A stretch of DNA of 16,728 nt from Alistipes sp. (GTDB lineage Bacteria; Bacteroidota; Bacteroidia; Bacteroidales; Rikenellaceae): contig JAFOXS010000153.1 of assembly GCA_017391665.1 (NCBI GenBank), positions 1 to 16,728 on the forward strand, written 5' to 3'. The notes beneath the pieces are model-generated. The model made no database searches. It had not been told where the DNA came from and saw only the letters and a program-made list of their open reading frames with translations. A program made the translations under genes and the position numbers. The first letter of the stretch is position 1, and the number at the start of each line of letters is the position of its first letter. This document shows positions 1 through 8,128 of the stretch, piece after piece.

Positions 1-1432
1 CAGTCTCCATCAACTCCTCCAGACGCATAAAGACAAATGCCGACTGATCCTTATCGTGCGTGAGCAATTCGCCACGCATACGCAACTGCTTGGTGTAGAT
101 AGAGTCACGGTCAAGCGTATAATCAACTGCAAACGAGATAGCTGCCACAATCATCAGCGGGATGAACAGGCCATAACCATTCGAGAGCTCGGCAATGAGG
201 AATATGGCTGTAAGCGGAGCTTTCATAACGCCCGACATAACACCAGCCATGCCGACCAACGAAAATGAGACTACCGACACATTCCAATCAAAGCAGGCAT
301 TACATACCAACGCAACAATAGCACCCATATATGCTCCAACGAAGAGCGAAGGGGCAAAAGTACCACCGACACCACCCGAAGCATTGGTCGTAGCCATAGC
401 CACCACTTTGAAGAACATAATTGCCGTAGCGTAGATAATCGCTACCCACTCAATTGTCCTAAACTTAAAGAACATGGAGTTGGCAAACAGAGCCTGCACA
501 TTACCATGCATAAAAGAGGTAAGGCTGCGGTATCCCTCACCATACAGAGGCGGGAAGATGAAGATCAGCACTCCCAGCAATATGCCGGCAAATGCCCATC
601 GCTTATACTGCGAATCGATGCGCTTTACAAAAGAGGCAACCTTTGAATTGACCGAGGTAAAGTAGTACGACATCAGACCACAACAGACTCCGAGCAGGAT
701 GTATAGCGGAATCTGCCTGATCACAAAGACATCGGCCTCGCTCAGATTGATTGCAAAAATAGGATCAAAGCCTCTGAAGATAAGCGCCGTAGTGGTTGCC
801 GTAACAGATGCGAGAATAAGCGGGAAGACCGATGCGGAGGTAATATCGAGCATAAGGATCTCCAGCACGAATACCACTCCCGTAATCGGAGCCTTGAAGA
901 TCGCAGCCACGGCTGCTCCCGCACCACAGCACAACAGCAGCGTGAGTTGCTTGTAATTCAATCGTGCTATTTTACCCACATTCGAGCCAATAGCGGCACC
1001 TGTAAGCACAATGGGTGCCTCGGGACCCACCGAACCACCAAAACCGATGGTTGTGGCACCGCCCACGATAGATGACCAGCAGTTGTGGCTGGCAATGCGC
1101 GAATCCTTACGCGCCATTGCGTAGAGTACACGCGTAACACCCTCCGAAATCTCGTCACGCACAATGTGCTTGACAAACAGCGTCGCCAAAATGATACCGA
1201 TGGCCGGATAAACCAACAAGAGAGCCTGCGCCTGATCCGATGGGAACCAAGCCACAAGCGCCTCCTTAACACCATGCAGCAGCATCTCAAACAGACACGT
1301 ACCCAAGCCAGCCAGCAGACCCACCGTAATAGCAAGTACGGTCAGCATCTGCCGCTCGCTCAAGCGATTGCTCAGGCGAAGAATAACATCACGCAGTCGA
1401 GATAATATCGTTATCCTTAGATTATGAAACAT
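1..1432 (-). CDS. ClC-family chloride channel protein (3' end outside window)
   Basis: Polytopic inner-membrane protein of the ClC family, which moves chloride or similar anions. 477 codons are visible; the C-terminus lies beyond the left edge. After a short basic N-terminus come many hydrophobic segments. Family landmarks are GGSVGPEAPIVLTG (residues 132-145, the GxEGP anion-pathway loop), GAGAAVAAIFKAPITG, and later GGTFAPSLFVGA (the GxFxP motif); SNGYGLFIPLMIV matches the region of the pore tyrosine. The last visible residues lead into what is usually a CBS-domain tail. The gating glutamate of GxEGP is Val135, and the internal proton glutamate position is Ile192 (after Glu191), so the protein resembles a channel more than a proton exchanger. 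The ATG at 1430-1432 follows the trpS stop by 32 bp with no terminator between, so the two are probably cotranscribed. Family assignment is firm; channel behaviour is inferred. Confidence 0.93.
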   Translation of the reverse strand, partial: MFHNLRITILSRLRDVILRLSNRLSERQMLTVLAITVGLLAGLGTCLFEMLLHGVKEALVAWFPSDQAQALLLVYPAIGIILATLFVKHIVRDEISEGVTRVLYAMARKDSRIASHNCWSSIVGGATTIGFGGSVGPEAPIVLTGAAIGSNVGKIARLNYKQLTLLLCCGAGAAVAAIFKAPITGVVFVLEILMLDITSASVFPLILASVTATTTALIFRGFDPIFAINLSEADVFVIRQIPLYILLGVCCGLMSYYFTSVNSKVASFVKRIDSQYKRWAFAGILLGVLIFIFPPLYGEGYRSLTSFMHGNVQALFANSMFFKFRTIEWVAIIYATAIMFFKVVAMATTNASGGVGGTFAPSLFVGAYMGAIVALVCNACFDWNVSVVSFSLVGMAGVMSGVMKAPLTAIFLIAELSNGYGLFIPLMIVAAISFAVDYTLDRDSIYTKQLRMRGELLTHDKDQSAFVFMRLEELMET

Positions 1433-1464
1433 ATACCCTTCCCTTTGATGGGATATAGAAACAA

Positions 1465-2556
1465 TTACTTACCAGCCTTGTACATCTCCGACTGCTGACG
1501 GATCAACTCCTTATCATCGAAGTAGTTAATCTTCATCGAGTTGCGAACCATATTCAACGTCTCGGCAGCCTCCTCACGCGCTACCTTGCAACCCTTCTGC
1601 AGAATCTCATATACACCCTCAATATCCTGCTCGTACTCCTTACGGCGTGCGCGGATAGGCTCCAGCATCTGCTGCAGTACGGCATAGAGGAACTTCTTAA
1701 CCTTCACGTCACCCAGGCCGCCACGCTGATAGTGAGCCTTCAACTCATCCAGACACGCATAGTCGGGCAGGAACTCTGCAAAATGATCAGTGCATGAGAA
1801 GGCATCCAGATAAGTAAATACGCAGTTACCCTCGATCTGACCGGGATCCTCAATGCGGATGTGGTTGGGATCGGTGTACATTGACATTACCTTCTTGCGC
1901 AAATCCTCAGGTGTATCAGACAGATAGATGCAGTTGCCGAGCGACTTCGACATCTTGGCCTTGCCATCAGTACCTGGCAGACGCAGACATGCTGAGTTTG
2001 AAGGCAACAGGATCTCGGGCTCAACCAAAGTCTCGCCATACACTGAGTTGAACTTATGAACGATCTCGCGAGTCTGCTCAATCATAGGCTCCTGATCCAC
2101 ACCTGCGGGTACGGTGGTAGCACGGAATGCCGTGATATCCGATGCCTGCGAAATAGGATAGGTGTAGAAACCTACAGGAATAGACTTGCCAAACTCGCGC
2201 ATAACGATCTCGGTCTTTACGGTCGGGTTACGCTCCAGACGAGCAACAGTCACAAGGTTCATATAGTAGAACGCCAACTCTGTCAGCTCGGGAACCATGC
2301 TCTGAATGAAGATGGTAGACTTGGTAGGATCGATGCCGCAAGAGAGGTAATCCAACGCTACCTCGATGATATTCTGACGCACCTTCTCGGGGTTGTCGGC
2401 ATTGTCGGTCAGAGCCTGCGCATCGGCAATCATGATAAATATCTTCTCAAACTCTCCCGAGTTCTGCAACTCAACTCGCTGACGCAGAGAGCCTACATAG
2501 TGTCCCAAATGAAGTTTTCCGGTGGGGCGGTCGCCCGTAAGAATAATTTTTCCCAT
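1465..2556 (-). CDS. trpS: Tryptophanyl-tRNA synthetase
   Basis: Class I aminoacyl-tRNA synthetase that charges tRNA-Trp with tryptophan in the cytoplasm. At 363 residues it is slightly longer than the roughly 330 of many bacterial TrpRS. The N-terminus TGDRPTGKLHLGHYVGSL carries the HIGH-type signature (LHLGHY, residues 15-20), and KMSKS is intact at residues 201-205. The segment PAGVDQEPMIEQTREI (about 150-165) matches the DQ..H.E.TR region that separates TrpRS from TyrRS. The start ATG at 2554-2556 places the GDRPTG motif at its normal distance from the N-terminus. A good Bacteroidota promoter lies about 57 bp upstream on the same strand. It is the first gene of a likely two-gene unit with the ClC gene. 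Nothing looks damaged. Confidence 0.96.
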   Translation of the reverse strand: MGKIILTGDRPTGKLHLGHYVGSLRQRVELQNSGEFEKIFIMIADAQALTDNADNPEKVRQNIIEVALDYLSCGIDPTKSTIFIQSMVPELTELAFYYMNLVTVARLERNPTVKTEIVMREFGKSIPVGFYTYPISQASDITAFRATTVPAGVDQEPMIEQTREIVHKFNSVYGETLVEPEILLPSNSACLRLPGTDGKAKMSKSLGNCIYLSDTPEDLRKKVMSMYTDPNHIRIEDPGQIEGNCVFTYLDAFSCTDHFAEFLPDYACLDELKAHYQRGGLGDVKVKKFLYAVLQQMLEPIRARRKEYEQDIEGVYEILQKGCKVAREEAAETLNMVRNSMKINYFDDKELIRQQSEMYKAGK

Positions 2557-2612
2557 ATTTTTAGTATCGTTTTTTTTCGGTTAAATTCCCTTGATATTAT
2601 ATATATTAACTA

Positions 2613-2643
2613 CAAAAGTAACAATTTATCGCCGATGAGCCAA
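2613..2643 (-). promoter_or_regulatory. Predicted promoter of trpS
   Basis: On the minus strand TACTTTTG (plus positions 2613-2620) fits the Bacteroidota -7 consensus TAnnTTTG, and TTG (plus 2641-2643) fits the -33 element. The spacer is exactly 20 bp. The leader to the trpS ATG would be about 50 nt. Confidence 0.72.
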
Positions 2644-2648
2644 AAAAG

Positions 2649-2679
2649 TTGTGCGCTATAATTTTTTTTTATAATTTTG
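2649..2679 (+). promoter_or_regulatory. Predicted promoter of the VOC-oxyR pair
   Basis: TTG at 2649-2651, a 20-bp spacer, then TAATTTTG at 2672-2679 matches the Bacteroidota promoter form. Transcription would begin about 20 nt before the ATG at 2705. The -33 element sits only 5 bp from the -33 element of the opposing trpS promoter. Confidence 0.7.
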
Positions 2680-2704
2680 TATAACACATTCAATCCTCAT
2701 CACC

Positions 2705-3099
2705 ATGAAAATAGACCATATTGCCATATGGTGCGACGACCTGGAGCGCATGCGCGAGTTTTACACAACCTACTTCGCATGTGTCGCCAATGACATTTAT
2801 CGCAACCCCAGCAAAGGCTACTCATCCTATTTTCTGAGCTTTTCGGCGGGCTCGTCACGCATCGAGCTGATGCACCGCACCGACATTGATCCTGCACCAG
2901 AAAGGAGAGGTTACTCGAAGGGCTGGCACACCTTAGCATATGCGTTGGCGAGCGTGAAGATGTCGATAAATTGGTAGAGCGGCTGCGCCGTGACGGACAT
3001 CGCATAGTGGGTGAAGCAAGACTAACGGGCGACGGTTATTACGAAGCTGTAGTGGAGGATGTGGAAGGCAATCTTGTGGAGATCATAGCAAACAAATAA
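2705..3099 (+). pseudogene. VOC (glyoxalase/bleomycin-resistance fold) family protein, frameshifted
   Basis: Small vicinal-oxygen-chelate enzyme of unknown substrate. The intact form would be about 131 residues. The first frame starts MKIDHIAIWCDDLERMREFY and runs through SSRIELMH, but it ends early at the TAG 2975-2977. The normal second half is in the -1 frame: it gives HLSICVGEREDVDKLVERL, then TGDGYYEAVVEDVEGNLVEI, and stops at 3097-3099. Restoring one G to the GGG run at 2920-2922 joins the halves as SKGLAHLSICVGERE. The usual metal ligands are then present: His5, Glu in RIEL, His in AHLSI and Glu in LVEI. The rest is well conserved, so the lesion is recent, strain-specific or a sequencing error. 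The oxyR-like ATG follows the restored stop by 4 bp. Confidence 0.85.
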
Positions 3100-3103
3100 A
3101 CAT

Positions 3104-4009
3104 ATGACAATCATTCAATTACAGTACCTAATCGAGGTAGCAAATTGCGGTAGTTTTTCGGCCGCATCGGAGCACTGTTTTGTCACCCAGCCATCACTCT
3201 CGATGCAGATAAAATCCTTGGAGGAGGAGCTGGGCGTAATACTTCTCGACCGCTCTAAAAAACCTGTCATCCCAACCGAGGCAGGAGCCGTCGTAATTGC
3301 ACAGGCTCAGGAGACATTGAAGGCCTACAACACCATCCGTGAGTCGGTGGCAGAACTAAAGGGCGAGACCGCCGGCAAGCTGCGACTGGGTGTCATCCCC
3401 ACCATCGCTCCCTATCTGCTGCATAAGTTTATCCCCGACTTCGTAAAACGCTATCCTCGCGTGGAGCTGGAGATTCGTGAGATGGTGACGGGCGATATTA
3501 TCGAAGCCCTGCGTCGCGACAAGATTGACGCCGCGCTGGTGGCCAGCGGAACATGCGGTGAGGGCATACTCGAACGCGACATGTTCAGCGACCGATTCTA
3601 CGCCTACATATCACCAGCAAATCCGCTCTTCGAGCGCTCGAACATCCGCATCGAAGATATTGATATGAAGGATCTTATCCTGCTGAGCCAGGGCAACTGT
3701 ATGCGTGATCAGATTCTTGAGTTGTGCCAGGCTCGACGCAATACGCCAGCGCACTACTACTTTGAGTCGGGATCACTCGACACGCTGATGCGCATCGTGG
3801 ACTGCACAGCCTGCATGACCATCATTCCCGAGATGGCACTGGAGTACATACCTGCTGCACGCAAATCACAGATCAAGACACTTGCCAAGGGTGCCACATC
3901 ACGACGTATTGCAATTGCCGTAAGACGCACTTATGTCAAAAACTCGATCATCAATGCTCTGGAGAGCACAATCCTCGAGAAGATGCAGATGGAGCTCGCG
4001 GCAAGATAA
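3104..4009 (+). CDS. oxyR: OxyR-type LysR-family redox regulator
   Basis: Hydrogen-peroxide-sensing transcription factor of 301 residues. The N-terminal winged helix-turn-helix (about residues 1-60) reads QLQYLIEVANCGSFSAASEH and continues into TQPSLSMQIKSLEEELG, typical of LysR regulators. The effector domain follows from about residue 90. The segment GNCMRDQILELC places cysteines at 199 and 208, the same spacing and numbering as the disulfide-forming pair of E. coli OxyR. This supports OxyR rather than a general LysR protein. Its start is 4 bp after the reconstructed VOC stop and no promoter of its own is evident, so it is probably the second gene of that transcript. A terminator follows. 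No catalase or Dps gene is nearby, so its targets must lie elsewhere, apart from possible action on the promoter region 2557-2704. Confidence 0.9.
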   Translation: MTIIQLQYLIEVANCGSFSAASEHCFVTQPSLSMQIKSLEEELGVILLDRSKKPVIPTEAGAVVIAQAQETLKAYNTIRESVAELKGETAGKLRLGVIPTIAPYLLHKFIPDFVKRYPRVELEIREMVTGDIIEALRRDKIDAALVASGTCGEGILERDMFSDRFYAYISPANPLFERSNIRIEDIDMKDLILLSQGNCMRDQILELCQARRNTPAHYYFESGSLDTLMRIVDCTACMTIIPEMALEYIPAARKSQIKTLAKGATSRRIAIAVRRTYVKNSIINALESTILEKMQMELAAR

Positions 4010-4033
4010 AATCATACAAAAAGACCAAAAAAG

Positions 4034-4065
4034 TGCGGTTTGCTATAAAATAGCAGCCGCATTTT
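4034..4065 (+). terminator. Rho-independent terminator after oxyR
   Basis: TGCGG (4034-4038) pairs with CCGCA (4057-4061), and GCTA (4042-4045) pairs with TAGC (4051-4054) around a 5-nt loop. A small 3/2 internal bulge separates the two stems. The hairpin is followed by TTTT. It lies 25 bp after the oxyR stop. The A-rich 5' flank could let it act in both directions. Confidence 0.7.
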
Positions 4066-4105
4066 CTCGTTTATAAGCAAACAGAGAAAACTGTTCGCAA
4101 TAATT

Positions 4106-4136
4106 TTCGCAGTGTCATAAAAAAATTGTATCTTTG
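4106..4136 (+). promoter_or_regulatory. Predicted promoter of the rsfS-ftsH-cdsA-psd operon
   Basis: TATCTTTG at 4129-4136 matches the -7 consensus TAnnTTTG. The -33 region is a weaker TTTTCG ending near 4109, about 20 bp upstream. The 5' leader to rsfS would be roughly 60 nt. I see no clear riboswitch fold in it. Confidence 0.6.
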
Positions 4137-4202
4137 TGCGATTACATACCTATGTAAAAGTACAAACAATTTAAATTTCCCCTTCGGGGCACAAAAACAT
4201 TT

Positions 4203-4553
4203 ATGGAAAAACTGATTGAAACTATAGTTACCGCTATTCAGGACAAAAAAGGTAAGGATATTGTATCATTGGATCTCGAGGGCTTCGACGGAGCCATCTG
4301 TTCACACTTCGTTGTCTGCAACGCCGACTCTACGGCTCAGGTTGCAGCTATCGCCGACGGCATCGAGCAGGAGGTGCTGGAGAAGCTGGGTGAGAAGGTA
4401 TGGCGCATCGAGGGTCAGCAGAATGCCTTCTGGATTGCAATGGATTATCTGGATGTGGTGGTACACATCTTCCAGACCGAGCTCAGAGAGTTCTATCGTC
4501 TGGAGGAGTTGTGGGCTGACGCACCCATGAAAAAGTACGAATACGAGTTATAA
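4203..4553 (+). CDS. rsfS: Ribosome silencing factor RsfS
   Basis: Iojap/RsfS-family protein of 116 residues, a normal length. The family binds uL14 on the large ribosomal subunit and blocks subunit joining, slowing translation when nutrients are poor. Recognisable segments are KGKDIVSLDLEGFDGAICSH, the following VVCNADSTAQVAAIADGIE, and the C-terminal block MDYLDVVVHIFQTELREFY with WADAP after it. The ATG at 4203 is the only sensible start. The stop is 6 bp before ftsH, so the two are translated from one message. The rsfS-ftsH order is familiar from Bacteroidota genomes. Confidence 0.95.
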   Translation: MEKLIETIVTAIQDKKGKDIVSLDLEGFDGAICSHFVVCNADSTAQVAAIADGIEQEVLEKLGEKVWRIEGQQNAFWIAMDYLDVVVHIFQTELREFYRLEELWADAPMKKYEYEL

Positions 4554-4559
4554 ACAATT

Positions 4560-6557
4560 ATGGCAAAAAAGAAAAATAACAAAAATATCAACATCTACAC
4601 GTTCCGCTTCAACTTCATGTGGGTATGGGCGGGAATCGTTGCCGCCATCATCATATACTCATTCTTTGGTGAGGGGCGTGCCGTACCCGTAACCAGCGAC
4701 TGGAACACGGTGGAGCAGATGATTCGCCAGGGCGAGGTAGAGCGCATAAAGGTTGTTAACAAGAATACCGCACAAGTATATCTCACCGACGAGGCTATCG
4801 CTGCATACCGCGCAGGTGAGGAGAACAGCCTCTTCAAAAACCTGCCCGAGCAGGGCGAGCAGCTCAACTTCACAATCGGCTCGGTAGATATTCTCGACCG
4901 CGACGTCAAGCAGGCCATCACCGATTCGGGTCTGGAGGATAACCCCGTAACGCTGGAGTATCTGAACGAGACTACAGGCTGGAGCGAGATCCTGATCAAC
5001 TTCCTGCCGTGGTTGTTCCTTATCGGCATCTGGTTCTTCTTCATCCGTTCGATGTCGCGCGGTGGAGGTGGTGCCGGCGGTGGCATTATGAACGTAGGCA
5101 AGGCTCGCGCACAGGAGTTCGACAAGGATAACCCCTCGAAGCGTGTTACGTTCAAGGATGTGGCAGGTCTGTCAGAGGCCAAGGTCGAGATTATGGAGAT
5201 CGTGGACTTCCTGCGCAAGGCCGACAAATACCGCGAGCTGGGAGCCAAGATACCCAAGGGCGCACTGCTCGTAGGCCCTCCGGGAACTGGTAAGACACTG
5301 CTTGCCAAGGCTGTAGCTGGCGAGGCGAATGTGCCGTTCCTCTCAATTTCGGGTTCGGACTTCGTAGAGATGTTCGTAGGTGTTGGTGCCTCGCGTGTGC
5401 GCGATTTGTTTGAGCAGGCAAAGCAGAAGGCTCCATGTATCGTATTCATCGACGAGATTGACGCCATCGGTCGTGCACGTGGCAAGAATGCAGGTTTTTC
5501 GGGCAATGACGAGCGCGAGAATACGCTGAACCAGATGCTCACCGAGATGGATGGATTCCAGACCAATGCCGGTGTGATCGTGCTGGCTGCAACCAACCGT
5601 GCCGATATACTTGACAAGGCTTTGATGCGTGCCGGTCGTTTCGACCGTCAGATCGATGTAGGTCTGCCCGACGTGAAGGAGCGCGAGGAGATTTTCGGTG
5701 TGCATATGCGCAACCTCAAATTAGCCGATGGCATCGACCGTATGTTCCTTGCAAAGCAGACTCCTGGGTTCTCGGGTGCCGATATTGCCAATGTATGTAA
5801 CGAGGCAGCCCTTATCGCTGCCCGCAACAATAAGTCACAGGTTGAGCGCGAGGACTTCATGGCCGCCATCGACCGCATTGTAGGTGGTCTGGAGAAGCGC
5901 AACAAGACCATGTCGCAGGCCGAGCGACGCGCTACGGCCATACATGAGGCTGGTCACGCTACGGTTATGTGGATGCTCAAGGATTGCGATCCCGTGCTCA
6001 AGGTTACGGTTATTCCCCGCGGTAACAGTCTGGGTGCCACATGGTCGGTACCTGATGAGGAGCGTGTTCACGTTACCAACGAGGTGCTGGAGGCGAAGCT
6101 CGCAGGTATGCTCGGAGGCCGTATTGCCGAGGAGGTGAACTACGGCACGCTGGGAGCTGGAGCGCTGAGCGATCTGGAGCGTGCTACGAAGATCACATAC
6201 GCCATGGTAGCCTTCTATGGCATGAGCAAGAAGATTGGCCCGATCAGCTACTACGATGCCAGCGGCACACGCGATACATTTACAAAGCCCTTCAGCGAGC
6301 ATACTGCCGTTGAGATCGACGGCGAGGTACGTCGCATCATGGAGGAGGCATACGAGCGTGCACGTGCCATCATCGAGGCCAACAACGATAAGATCAATGC
6401 TATGGCCGACCTTCTGCTTGAGAAGGAGACAATCTATGCCGAGGATATTATCCCCATCCTGGGAGAGTCGGCACAGACCAAGGCTGCAAAGATGGAAAAC
6501 CCCGCAACGGAAGAAAACCCCACGCCCGCAATGGCAGGCGTAACCGTTGCCGACTAA
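4560..6557 (+). CDS. ftsH: ATP-dependent zinc metalloprotease FtsH
   Basis: Membrane-anchored AAA+ protease (665 residues) that extracts and degrades damaged membrane proteins and short-lived regulators. A basic, Asn/Lys-rich N-terminus precedes transmembrane segment 1 (about 20-37). An extracytoplasmic domain follows, then segment 2 (about 144-163) and a Gly-rich linker (168-175). The AAA module has Walker A GPPGTGKT (239-246), Walker [10 protein letters not shown] (293-301) and arginine fingers in the AGRFDR segment (Arg360, Arg363). The zinc site is HEAGH (462-466), with the third-ligand aspartate expected in the [10 protein letters not shown] segment. All catalytic elements are intact. 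The C-terminal tail (about 640-665) is Ala/Pro/Glu-rich and low in complexity. It lies between rsfS (6 bp) and cdsA (10 bp to its ATG). Confidence 0.98.
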   Translation: MAKKKNNKNINIYTFRFNFMWVWAGIVAAIIIYSFFGEGRAVPVTSDWNTVEQMIRQGEVERIKVVNKNTAQVYLTDEAIAAYRAGEENSLFKNLPEQGEQLNFTIGSVDILDRDVKQAITDSGLEDNPVTLEYLNETTGWSEILINFLPWLFLIGIWFFFIRSMSRGGGGAGGGIMNVGKARAQEFDKDNPSKRVTFKDVAGLSEAKVEIMEIVDFLRKADKYRELGAKIPKGALLVGPPGTGKTLLAKAVAGEANVPFLSISGSDFVEMFVGVGASRVRDLFEQAKQKAPCIVFIDEIDAIGRARGKNAGFSGNDERENTLNQMLTEMDGFQTNAGVIVLAATNRADILDKALMRAGRFDRQIDVGLPDVKEREEIFGVHMRNLKLADGIDRMFLAKQTPGFSGADIANVCNEAALIAARNNKSQVEREDFMAAIDRIVGGLEKRNKTMSQAERRATAIHEAGHATVMWMLKDCDPVLKVTVIPRGNSLGATWSVPDEERVHVTNEVLEAKLAGMLGGRIAEEVNYGTLGAGALSDLERATKITYAMVAFYGMSKKIGPISYYDASGTRDTFTKPFSEHTAVEIDGEVRRIMEEAYERARAIIEANNDKINAMADLLLEKETIYAEDIIPILGESAQTKAAKMENPATEENPTPAMAGVTVAD

Positions 6558-6567
6558 CATTCAGACT

Positions 6568-7431
6568 ATGAGCGATAAATTAAGAAACTTCATTATAAGA
6601 ACCCTGAGTGGCATCGTCATGTTTGTCGTACTGCTCGGAGCCATACTCGCCTCGCAGTGGAGTTTTGTGGCACTGATGGGCGTGATCGCCATAGGTGGCA
6701 TGTGGGAGTTCTACCGCATGGCAGATAAAGCTGGCTACTCGCCCATGAAACTGCTGGGCGTATTTACAGGTATTGACGTTTTCTGCATTAACCTCGCCGT
6801 GATGCTCTTCTTCAGCACGCAGAACGAAAGCACAGGCTCGACACTTATCATTGCAGCGCTGGGCGTCCTGGTTCTGCTCGTGCCTCTGATGTGCATCTGC
6901 GAGCTATATCGCAAGAGCGCAACACCGATTGCCAACATTGCCTCATCAATAATGGGTGCGTTGTATGTGGCACTGCCTATGTCGCTGCTGCTCGTGATAC
7001 CTATGCTGCTTGGCAATGGAGAGTGGAATCCGTGGATCGTGCTCTTTTACATATTTATCATATGGGCTAACGATGTCTTTGCCTACCTGTTCGGTATCAC
7101 ACTCGGCCGTCACCGCCTCTTTGAGCGCATCTCTCCGAAAAAATCATGGGAGGGCTTCTTCGGCGGACTGGCTGGTGCTGTGGCAATGGGCTACGTAGCT
7201 GCCACGATCCTTGATGCCAGCACCACGGCATGGATGGGCCTTGCGCTTGTTGCTGCGCTCTCGGGAGTATTTGGCGATCTGGTAGAGTCACTGATGAAGC
7301 GCTCGGTCGATGTGAAGGATTCGGGTAACATTATCCCCGGCCATGGCGGATGGCTGGATCGTTTTGATGCCCTTATTCTCTCGGCTCCGTTTGTATTTGT
7401 TTACGCATGCGTATATGCCTTTATATTTTAA
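6568..7431 (+). CDS. cdsA: Phosphatidate cytidylyltransferase (CDP-diglyceride synthase)
   Basis: Integral membrane enzyme making CDP-diacylglycerol from phosphatidic acid and CTP, the precursor of phosphatidylethanolamine and phosphatidylglycerol. It has 287 residues with about eight hydrophobic segments. The CDS signature is complete near the C-terminus: SLMKRSVDVKDSGNIIPGHG then GWLDRFD, with PGHGG at residues 257-261 and Asp264/Asp267 as likely metal ligands. I start at the ATG 6568-6570, 10 bp after the ftsH stop. A TTG at 6547 would extend the frame into ftsH and add seven residues, but it has no support. It is followed by psd, the last step of the same lipid branch. The connecting enzyme, phosphatidylserine synthase, is not in this window. 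Confidence 0.95.
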   Translation: MSDKLRNFIIRTLSGIVMFVVLLGAILASQWSFVALMGVIAIGGMWEFYRMADKAGYSPMKLLGVFTGIDVFCINLAVMLFFSTQNESTGSTLIIAALGVLVLLVPLMCICELYRKSATPIANIASSIMGALYVALPMSLLLVIPMLLGNGEWNPWIVLFYIFIIWANDVFAYLFGITLGRHRLFERISPKKSWEGFFGGLAGAVAMGYVAATILDASTTAWMGLALVAALSGVFGDLVESLMKRSVDVKDSGNIIPGHGGWLDRFDALILSAPFVFVYACVYAFIF

Positions 7432-7456
7432 ATAAGAAACCTTAAATCTCAATTAT

Positions 7457-8125
7457 ATGAAAATCAACAAGGAAGGTCATAAAATAATCGCCATTTCGGG
7501 TCTTATATGTCTCGTACTATGGTGCATGATCTACTACTTCCACAGCCACTCTGAGGCTGCCCTGCTCATCACCAGCACAGTTATCCTGCTAACCTTCTGG
7601 CTCTTCATCGTCGCATTCTTCCGTGAGCCGCGCCGTGTGAAGATCCACGATTCAGATTTGGTATTCTCACCGTGCGATGGCCGTGTGGTTGTTACCGAGG
7701 TGGTGTATGAGGATGAGTACATAAAGGAGGACATGCTGCAGATATCTATCTTCATGTCAGTTACGAACATCCACATGAACTGGATGCCCGTAGCCGGTGA
7801 GGTGGAATACTACAAGTATCATCCTGGCCGCTTCCTCATTGCATGGCACCCCAAGTCATCAACCGAGAATGAGCGCACAACAACCGTAGTAAAGCTTGAC
7901 GACGGAAACCGAGTTCTCTTCCGCCAGGTAGCAGGCCTTATTGCACGCCGTATCGTATCATACATCAAGGTTGGCGACAAGGTAAACCAGAACGATGTCT
8001 TTGGCTTTATCAAGTTCGGCTCACGCATTGACGTGCTTGTGCCCAAGAACAGCGAACTGTTGGTTGAGATTGGCGATCCCGTTGTAGGTTCGCAGACACC
8101 CATCGTAAGATTACGCAAGGAGTAA
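7457..8125 (+). CDS. psd: Phosphatidylserine decarboxylase
   Basis: Pyruvoyl-dependent membrane enzyme converting phosphatidylserine to phosphatidylethanolamine. It has 222 residues, the short form. Two hydrophobic segments (about 9-27 and 32-54) are followed by FFREPRR and the core. Conserved elements are SPCDGRVVV, IFMSVTNIHMNWMPVAGEV and FIKFGSRIDVLVP. Family knowledge predicts self-cleavage between Gly188 and Ser189 in FGSR, with Ser189 becoming the pyruvoyl group and leaving a small alpha chain of about 34 residues. It lies 25 bp after cdsA and 3 bp before the next gene, so it is within one operon. Confidence 0.95.
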   Translation: MKINKEGHKIIAISGLICLVLWCMIYYFHSHSEAALLITSTVILLTFWLFIVAFFREPRRVKIHDSDLVFSPCDGRVVVTEVVYEDEYIKEDMLQISIFMSVTNIHMNWMPVAGEVEYYKYHPGRFLIAWHPKSSTENERTTTVVKLDDGNRVLFRQVAGLIARRIVSYIKVGDKVNQNDVFGFIKFGSRIDVLVPKNSELLVEIGDPVVGSQTPIVRLRKE

Positions 8126-8128
8126 ACC

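Noticed and set aside
2915..2925. Programmed -1 ribosomal frameshift in the VOC gene
   Set aside because: The site reads TCG AAG GGC TGG; slipping back would need AAG to re-pair with GAA, and there is no X-XXY-YYZ heptamer. A lost base fits better.
4595..5617. Open frame of 340 codons on the minus strand inside ftsH
   Set aside because: Its product is low-complexity and Ser/Arg-rich, with no family match. It is a mirror of the strongly conserved FtsH coding strand.
5835..6560. Open frame of 241 codons on the minus strand across the 3' end of ftsH
   Set aside because: It covers the zinc-protease domain of FtsH and has no promoter or recognisable protein features.
6547..6567. TTG start for cdsA overlapping ftsH
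   Set aside because: The added seven residues are not part of the family, and an ATG 21 bp downstream starts naturally.
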